Source of the DNA: an uncultured Lysobacterales bacterium
GTDB lineage: Bacteria; Pseudomonadota; Gammaproteobacteria; Xanthomonadales; Xanthomonadaceae
Direction of reading: 5' to 3'
Length of the DNA: 32,933 nucleotides
Assembly (NCBI GenBank): GCA_946886865.1
Contig: CAMPJI010000020.1
Span: forward strand, 1 to 32,933
How positions within the stretch are numbered: position 1 is the first letter of the stretch; every line of letters starts with the position of its first letter. Positions 32,924 to 32,933 of the stretch are shown in pieces. The position numbers and the translations under genes are program-made. The notes under the pieces are model-generated. The model did no database searches and was not told the DNA's origin. It saw only the letters and a program-made list of their open reading frames with translations.

Positions 32924-32933
32924 GGGCGGGGTC

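Overview
The window is high-GC DNA from a gammaproteobacterium, most likely of the Xanthomonadaceae/Lysobacteraceae (Xanthomonas, Lysobacter, Luteimonas group). The clues are the gene content and order (speD, coq7, rplM-rpsI, pilU, a cystathionine beta-synthase next to a metB-like gene), GTAGGAGCG-type extragenic palindromes, and a polysaccharide ABC transporter (wzm-wzt) that begins exactly at the end of the metB-like gene. In Xanthomonas the variable LPS/O-antigen locus is known to sit between metB and the etf genes, and this window appears to hold the metB side of the equivalent locus.

Positions 1-12079 are conserved housekeeping DNA: the 3' part of speD with a terminator; a cluster of REP-like palindromes; coq7 and a GlcF-like iron-sulfur protein (minus strand); rplM-rpsI; tRNA-Gln(CUG) with a terminator; a fumarylacetoacetate hydrolase-family gene and maiA (lower aromatic ring catabolism); pilU (minus strand); a DUF4398 lipoprotein translationally coupled to an OmpA-domain coiled-coil protein; a small DUF465/YdcH protein; and the transsulfuration pair CBS plus a cystathionine gamma-lyase/synthase.

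Positions 12076-30427 form one plus-strand run for a surface polysaccharide. It holds the ABC exporter (Wzm, Wzt without a C-terminal glycan-binding domain), UDP-ManNAc dehydrogenase (WecC), a 1693-residue protein with three predicted glycosyltransferase modules, a heparinase II/III-like protein without a visible signal peptide, an SGNH + MBOAT O-acetylation pair, two more GT-B glycosyltransferases (the second with about 500 residues of repeated beta-rich modules in front), and two sulfotransferase-like proteins. Five junctions are ATGA stop/start overlaps, so much of the run is probably translationally coupled. Positions 30440-32923 hold a minus-strand pair that converges on it: a polysaccharide pyruvyl transferase and a multi-span GT-C-like membrane protein.

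Together the genes predict an ABC-exported, probably ManNAcA-containing glycan that can be O-acetylated, sulfated and pyruvylated. The combination of sulfotransferases, pyruvyl transfer, acetylation and a lyase-like enzyme in a metB-linked LPS locus is the most unusual part of the window. Base composition falls to about 50% GC in samples from roughly 28.8 to 31.7 kb, against about 70% in the housekeeping part, which points to later acquisition of the sulfotransferase/pyruvyl transferase end. The chemistry of the glycan is inferred, not seen. I found no CRISPR array, insertion sequence, integrase or rRNA.
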